DNA of 27,049 nt from Desulfosporosinus sp. UBA5188 (lineage in GTDB: Bacteria; Bacillota; Desulfitobacteriia; Desulfitobacteriales; Desulfitobacteriaceae), in NCBI GenBank assembly GCA_002413075.1, contig DHWG01000029.1:1-27049 (forward strand), in the 5' to 3' direction. Position numbers and translations under genes: made by a program. The notes below the pieces were generated by a model. The model did no database searches. It was given only the letters and a program-made list of their open reading frames with translations, and was not told the origin of the DNA. Shown one piece after another: positions 23,894 to 27,049 of the stretch (position 1 is its first letter; each line of letters begins with the position of its first letter).

Positions 23894-24370
23894 CTAGTCC
23901 CTCTTCTTCATAGTTCCCCGCTTTTCGATAAGCTCGTGTAATTCCTCCATAAAACGTTGTATGTCCCGAAACTGACGATAGACGGAAGCAAAACGTATGT
24001 AAGCTACTTCGTCCAATCCAAACAGCTGTTCCAGCACGGCTTCCCCCACTTGAGCACTGGACACCTCACGCTCATTGCTGTTACGTAGGATTTTTTCTAT
24101 AGCGTAAGCCGCATCCTCAATTTGTTCCGTGGAAATTGGCCTTTTTTCACAAGCCCTTAACATGCCCGCCATCATTTTGGAACGGGAAAATTCTTCACGC
24201 CGTCCTTCTTTTTTTATAACAACAAGCGGAGAATCCTCGAATTTTTCAAAGGTGGTAAACCGACGCGAACAACGTTCACATTCCCTGCGTCTTCGGACTG
24301 CCGTTCCTTCTTCAACCTGACGTGAATCATGAACTTTTGTGTCCTCGTTGCCGCAGAATGGACAATGCAC
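23894..24370 (-). CDS. nrdR: Transcriptional repressor NrdR
   Basis: Nucleotide-sensing repressor of ribonucleotide reductase genes. Zinc ribbon with C3, C6, C31 and C34 (MHCPFCG...CERC), followed by an ATP-cone starting around VVIKKEGRREEFSRSK and ending near residue 139. The 158 residues match the family. Start is GTG with GGGGGTG upstream, required because the MxCPFC opening is conserved. First gene of the pair with nrdJ. The two boxes at 24379-24394 and 24410-24425 indicate autoregulation together with its target. Confidence 0.97.
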   Translation of the reverse strand: MHCPFCGNEDTKVHDSRQVEEGTAVRRRRECERCSRRFTTFEKFEDSPLVVIKKEGRREEFSRSKMMAGMLRACEKRPISTEQIEDAAYAIEKILRNSNEREVSSAQVGEAVLEQLFGLDEVAYIRFASVYRQFRDIQRFMEELHELIEKRGTMKKRD

Positions 24371-24378
24371 AGCTTCAC

Positions 24379-24394
24379 CCCCAACATCTAGTAT
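24379..24394 (-). promoter_or_regulatory. Second, weaker NrdR-box-like site
   Basis: Minus-strand ATACTAGATGTTGGGG matches 11 of 16 positions of the NrdR consensus and keeps the conserved core. Its centre is 31 bp from that of the stronger site, the spacing of tandem NrdR boxes. It overlaps the nrdR ribosome-binding region. Confidence 0.6.
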
Positions 24395-24401
24395 TATTTT
24401 A

Positions 24402-24430
24402 ATTTAACCATACTATATGTTGTGTGTCAA
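24402..24430 (-). promoter_or_regulatory. Sigma-A promoter of nrdR-nrdJ
   Basis: Minus-strand TTGACA (24430-24425) and TTAAAT (24407-24402) with a 17-bp spacer. The stronger NrdR box fills the spacer, so repressor binding would block polymerase. Confidence 0.75.
24410..24425 (-). promoter_or_regulatory. NrdR box
   Basis: Minus-strand ACACAACATATAGTAT matches 14 of 16 positions of the NrdR consensus ACACWATATATWGTGT as I remember it. Position inside the promoter spacer fits repression. Confidence 0.85.
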
Positions 24431-24653
24431 ACCCTTTTTTGTCTTAATAACGCCTTTCTTTCTCTTCCTCGTCCTATTTTTGTCAGCTATCTCTTTCTTC
24501 CTTATTTTTAGGAAGATTAGTCCCTCGCGACCAAGTTTCTATTATCCTTTTAGGAGAGAATGATTTATAGTAGTATTCATTTCAGGAAAAGGGCAGAATA
24601 ACATAACGCTTATAACCATTAACATCTATTTTTAGAAAGGAAGTGACGTAACC

Positions 24654-24794
24654 TTGAAAAAGAAATTCCCCTCTGAGAAAAATCCTAATCCAAATACTAA
24701 ACCGATTCCCTCCAGTCCTGAAGACCAGCCGAGCATGGATTCCCGGGATGGCCATGGCCTTTCGAGTGCGGAAGCCCTACGTTCAAAAAAGTAA
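24654..24794 (+). CDS. Possible 46-residue hydrophilic protein
   Basis: Starting at TTG behind AAAGGAAG (11 nt away), an open frame of 46 codons ends in TAA at 24792. The product is very hydrophilic, rich in K, P, N and S (LKKKFPSEKNPNPN at the start, ending SSAEALRSKK), with no hydrophobic core, so it may be disordered. A strong terminator begins 20 nt after the stop, which supports a real short transcript. I do not recognise the family. The neighbouring gerA operon and the composition make a small spore-associated protein thinkable, but nothing proves it. The 200 bp upstream contain no convincing sporulation promoter. Confidence 0.55.
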   Translation: MKKKFPSEKNPNPNTKPIPSSPEDQPSMDSRDGHGLSSAEALRSKK

Positions 24795-24813
24795 GTTGTT
24801 GGTGTAACAACAA

Positions 24814-24855
24814 GGGGGCATCTATCCGTGTGAAATGGGATAGATGCCCCCTTTT
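24814..24855 (+). terminator. Strong terminator before gerA
   Basis: A perfect 14-bp stem (24814-24827 with 24838-24851) and a 10-nt loop, then TTTTA on the plus strand. A smaller hairpin, GTTGTT with AACAAC, precedes it at 24795-24811. Confidence 0.92.
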
Positions 24856-24953
24856 ACATAAGTGCCACTCAATTATGTTCCCTCGCAAATCCGGAATAAA
24901 TAGTTGAATTTACGCAAAAGCTATCTGAACATAGAAAGAAAAGAAGGTGGATC

Positions 24954-26531
24954 ATGTTCAATCGACTGATTACTAAATCAAAACAGAGAAAAACTAGTCA
25001 ACCCACTGAAAATACCTCTCATTCTTCCAGTGATCTGCCTACGGTTTCTAAAGATTTAAACGAGAATCTGAAGGCAATTAAAGATATTTTCGATAATGCC
25101 AATGACCTCATTATCCGAGAGTTTAAAATTGGAACAGAGCTACAAGTGAATGCTATTGCCGTTATGATCGGGGGTTTGATCAATGAAGCATCTGTGAATG
25201 AAAACTTGATTAAACCACTAATGTCTCTACACCGGGATATAAGTAAGGAATCTGTCGTTAAAGTTGTTAAAGAAAGTGCTTTATTTGTTGCAAACATACA
25301 GGAAACACAAAAGCTAGACGATGCGGTTACTGGGATATTATCTGGAGACACGGCCTTATTCATTGACGGGACGGACAGTGCGCTGCTTGCTTCAATTCTG
25401 GGTTGGGAAGCTCGGGGAGTCGAAGAACCAAAAACTGAATCCGTCGTAAGAGGGCCTAGGGAGGGGTTTGTTGAATCTCTTGGTACTAACACTGCCCTCT
25501 TGCGTAGGAAAATTAAAAATACGCAATTAAAATTTGAGAAAATAACGGTTGGCAAACAAACGAAAACAGACATTTGCATCGTTTATATTAATGGAATCGC
25601 CAATGAAAAGATAGTCCAGGAAGTCAAGGATAGAATAACTAGAATCGAAACGGACTCTATTTTAGAATCGGGTTATATTGAGGCGTTTATCGAAGATGCG
25701 CCCTATTCATTATTTCCAACCGTAGGTAACAGTGAAAAGCCCGATATCGTAAGTGCAAAATTATTGGAGGGAAGAATAGCCGTGCTAACCGACGGAACTC
25801 CCTTTGTCTTGACCCTTCCTTACCTATTTATTGAAGCTTTTCAAAATAGTGAGGATTACTATTCTCGCCCCTATCTTGCAACGTTTATCCGGTGGCTGCG
25901 TTGGTTGGCTTTTTTTATCTCCACTTTTTTGCCGGCTTTATATGTAGCCATAACCACGTATCACCATGAACTATTACCGACGTCTCTGCTGATAAGCATT
26001 GCCAGCGCCAACGAAGGGTCCCCCTTCCCCACCATAGTGGAAGCTCTTCTTATGCTAGTAGCCTATGAAATTTTGCGAGAAGCCGGCCTTCGCTTGCCTA
26101 AGGCGGTTGGACAGGCGGTTAGTATTGTCGGTGCACTGGTTATTGGAGATGCTGCGGTTTCTGCGGGGCTAGTCGGGGCTCCCATGGTAGTTGTGGTGGC
26201 GCTTACAGGAATTTGTTCTTTTGTCGTTCCAACTTTAACGGATGTCACCACTGTTACCCGCTTCGTACTCCTCATCTTGTCGGGATTTGCCGGTATGTAC
26301 GGGGTAATACTAGGCTTTGCGGGTTTTCTTACTCATCAACTTTCTCTAAGATCGTTTGGGGTCCCCTATATGTCTCCTCTTGCACCGTTAAACGTTGCTG
26401 ACCTTAAAGATGTTTTGATTCGGGCTCCTTGGTGGGCTATGACTAATAGGCCTAGTCTCATAGGCAATAATTCAACGAGGCAAAAAAAGTCCATGATTCC
26501 CCATCCACCTAGGGATAATCCCGACAATTAG
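24954..26531 (+). CDS. Spore germination protein, GerA family (GerXA-type subunit)
   Basis: A-subunit of a Ger germinant receptor in the inner spore membrane, sensing nutrients and opening the germination response together with a B and C subunit. The 525 residues comprise a hydrophilic N-terminal part (about 300 residues), with the family's FIDGTDSALLASI and GYIEAFIEDAPYSLFPTVGNSEKPD stretches, followed by about five hydrophobic segments and a short polar tail. AAGGTGG lies 3 nt before the ATG. It is followed after 33 bp by a B-subunit gene in the same direction. A weak forespore-type sigma-G match (TGAATTT, 18 bp, CATAGAA) precedes it and is not convincing alone. Confidence 0.95.
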   Translation: MFNRLITKSKQRKTSQPTENTSHSSSDLPTVSKDLNENLKAIKDIFDNANDLIIREFKIGTELQVNAIAVMIGGLINEASVNENLIKPLMSLHRDISKESVVKVVKESALFVANIQETQKLDDAVTGILSGDTALFIDGTDSALLASILGWEARGVEEPKTESVVRGPREGFVESLGTNTALLRRKIKNTQLKFEKITVGKQTKTDICIVYINGIANEKIVQEVKDRITRIETDSILESGYIEAFIEDAPYSLFPTVGNSEKPDIVSAKLLEGRIAVLTDGTPFVLTLPYLFIEAFQNSEDYYSRPYLATFIRWLRWLAFFISTFLPALYVAITTYHHELLPTSLLISIASANEGSPFPTIVEALLMLVAYEILREAGLRLPKAVGQAVSIVGALVIGDAAVSAGLVGAPMVVVVALTGICSFVVPTLTDVTTVTRFVLLILSGFAGMYGVILGFAGFLTHQLSLRSFGVPYMSPLAPLNVADLKDVLIRAPWWAMTNRPSLIGNNSTRQKKSMIPHPPRDNPDN

Positions 26532-26564
26532 CAATTTATTACTCTCCCAAAAAAGGAGAACTGT

Positions 26565-27049
26565 ATGTTGGAAAATGTTAAAATTACTCCTAAACAACTC
26601 ATATTGCTTGTTGTTATAAGTCGACTGGTCATTACAATTACTTTTTTTCCTGCCTTGGATGGTCCTCCTGAAAATCAGGACGTATGGCTGTCCGTGCTAT
26701 TAACTATTCCTGCCCATTTATTATTATCAGTTCCGATCTATCTGTTATGGAAGCGTTTTCCTAACCAATCCTTTATCGAATATAGCCAGACGATCCTTGG
26801 CAAAGCGGGTAAATTAGTTGGGCTTCTTTATGTTCTTTTCTTTTTTCATACTCTTGGTATGTTCTTATACCAATGGAGTGCCTTTCTTACAACGGCTATT
26901 ATGCCGGAAACTCCTGTTCTTTTTATGTTGATTTTCGTTTTACCTTTTTGTGCTTATGCGGTTCTTAAGGGCATTGAAGTTATTTCACGCCTTTCTGAGT
27001 TTTTTGCACCGTTGGTCTTCGGTGCACTCATTATATTTTTTCTACTACT
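26565..27049 (+). CDS. Spore germination permease, GerAB family (partial, runs off the edge)
   Basis: The last 485 bases are open from ATG at 26565, preceded by AAAAGGAGAACTGT, and still open at the window edge. The 161 visible residues show at least five hydrophobic segments of the APC-fold GerAB family. The opening MLENVKITPKQLILLVVISRL and the WLSVLLTIPAHLLLSVPIYLLWKRFP stretch, in two parts, are typical. It is the B subunit of the germinant receptor whose A subunit is directly upstream. The C-subunit gene is expected to the right. Confidence 0.93.
   Translation, partial: MLENVKITPKQLILLVVISRLVITITFFPALDGPPENQDVWLSVLLTIPAHLLLSVPIYLLWKRFPNQSFIEYSQTILGKAGKLVGLLYVLFFFHTLGMFLYQWSAFLTTAIMPETPVLFMLIFVLPFCAYAVLKGIEVISRLSEFFAPLVFGALIIFFLL

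Noticed and set aside
24900..24945. Sigma-G promoter for gerA
   Set aside because: TGAATTT with 18 bp to CATAGAA misses key -10 positions; expected biologically but not convincing in the sequence.
1..27049. CRISPR array, prophage or insertion sequence
   Set aside because: No spaced direct repeats, integrase, transposase or phage structural gene is present; the only tandem repeats code for protein octads or are trivial.

Overview
The window looks like chromosomal core DNA of a spore-forming, low-to-mid GC clostridial Firmicute of the Peptococcaceae/Desulfitobacteriaceae type (Desulfosporosinus or Desulfitobacterium-like; inferred from gene content, order and protein flavour, not from a database search). 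Pointers are the ctsR-mcsA-mcsB-clpC heat-shock operon, a B12-dependent ribonucleotide reductase, rubrerythrin, a gerA-type germination operon and clear sigma-A promoters.

Layout. 1-369: minus-strand consensus promoter and T-box leader with a probable Cys specifier, reading out of the left edge (cysE/cysS expected beyond it). 370-5029: minus-strand carD, a YacL-like PIN/TRAM protein, ispD, ispF and gltX, with a large REP-like palindrome between ispD and ispF. 5213-5605: one plus-strand gene for a small Cys-containing helical protein, divergent from carD. 5706-8782: minus-strand L,D-transpeptidase with octad repeats, a DsrE/YedF-like protein and a divergent RadA. 8855-13404: clpC, mcsB, mcsA and ctsR, transcribed from a sigma-A promoter with a CtsR operator just downstream of its -10. 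13658-16605: a small tail-anchored protein, a universal stress protein, an M24 peptidase and rubrerythrin. 16904-18142: an MFS transporter on plus. 18162-21281: an unknown membrane protein, a small unknown protein, an RluA-type pseudouridine synthase, a DinB remnant and a DTW-domain protein. 21462-24370: nrdR-nrdJ behind two NrdR-box-like sites spaced 31 bp apart. 24654-27049: an unlisted 46-residue ORF with a strong terminator, then a gerA/gerB germinant-receptor operon running off the right edge.

How it fits together. Most of the window is housekeeping and stress defence: regulated proteolysis (CtsR/McsAB/ClpC), DNA repair (RadA), oxidative defence (rubrerythrin), redox-independent deoxynucleotide synthesis (NrdJ under NrdR), isoprenoid precursor synthesis (IspD/IspF) and tRNA charging (GltX, T-box). 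Compared with the Bacillus order clpC-radA-disA-yacL-ispD-ispF-gltX-cysE-cysS, disA is absent here and a DsrE protein, an L,D-transpeptidase and the small Cys protein lie in its place.

No mobile-element gene, CRISPR array, rRNA or tRNA was found, and I see no convincing wholly new multi-gene system. The most interesting points are the disA replacement with a divergent RadA, the ispF gene without a normal start codon next to a palindromic element, the tandem NrdR sites, the T-box followed by a C-free low-complexity edge, and several uncharacterised small proteins.
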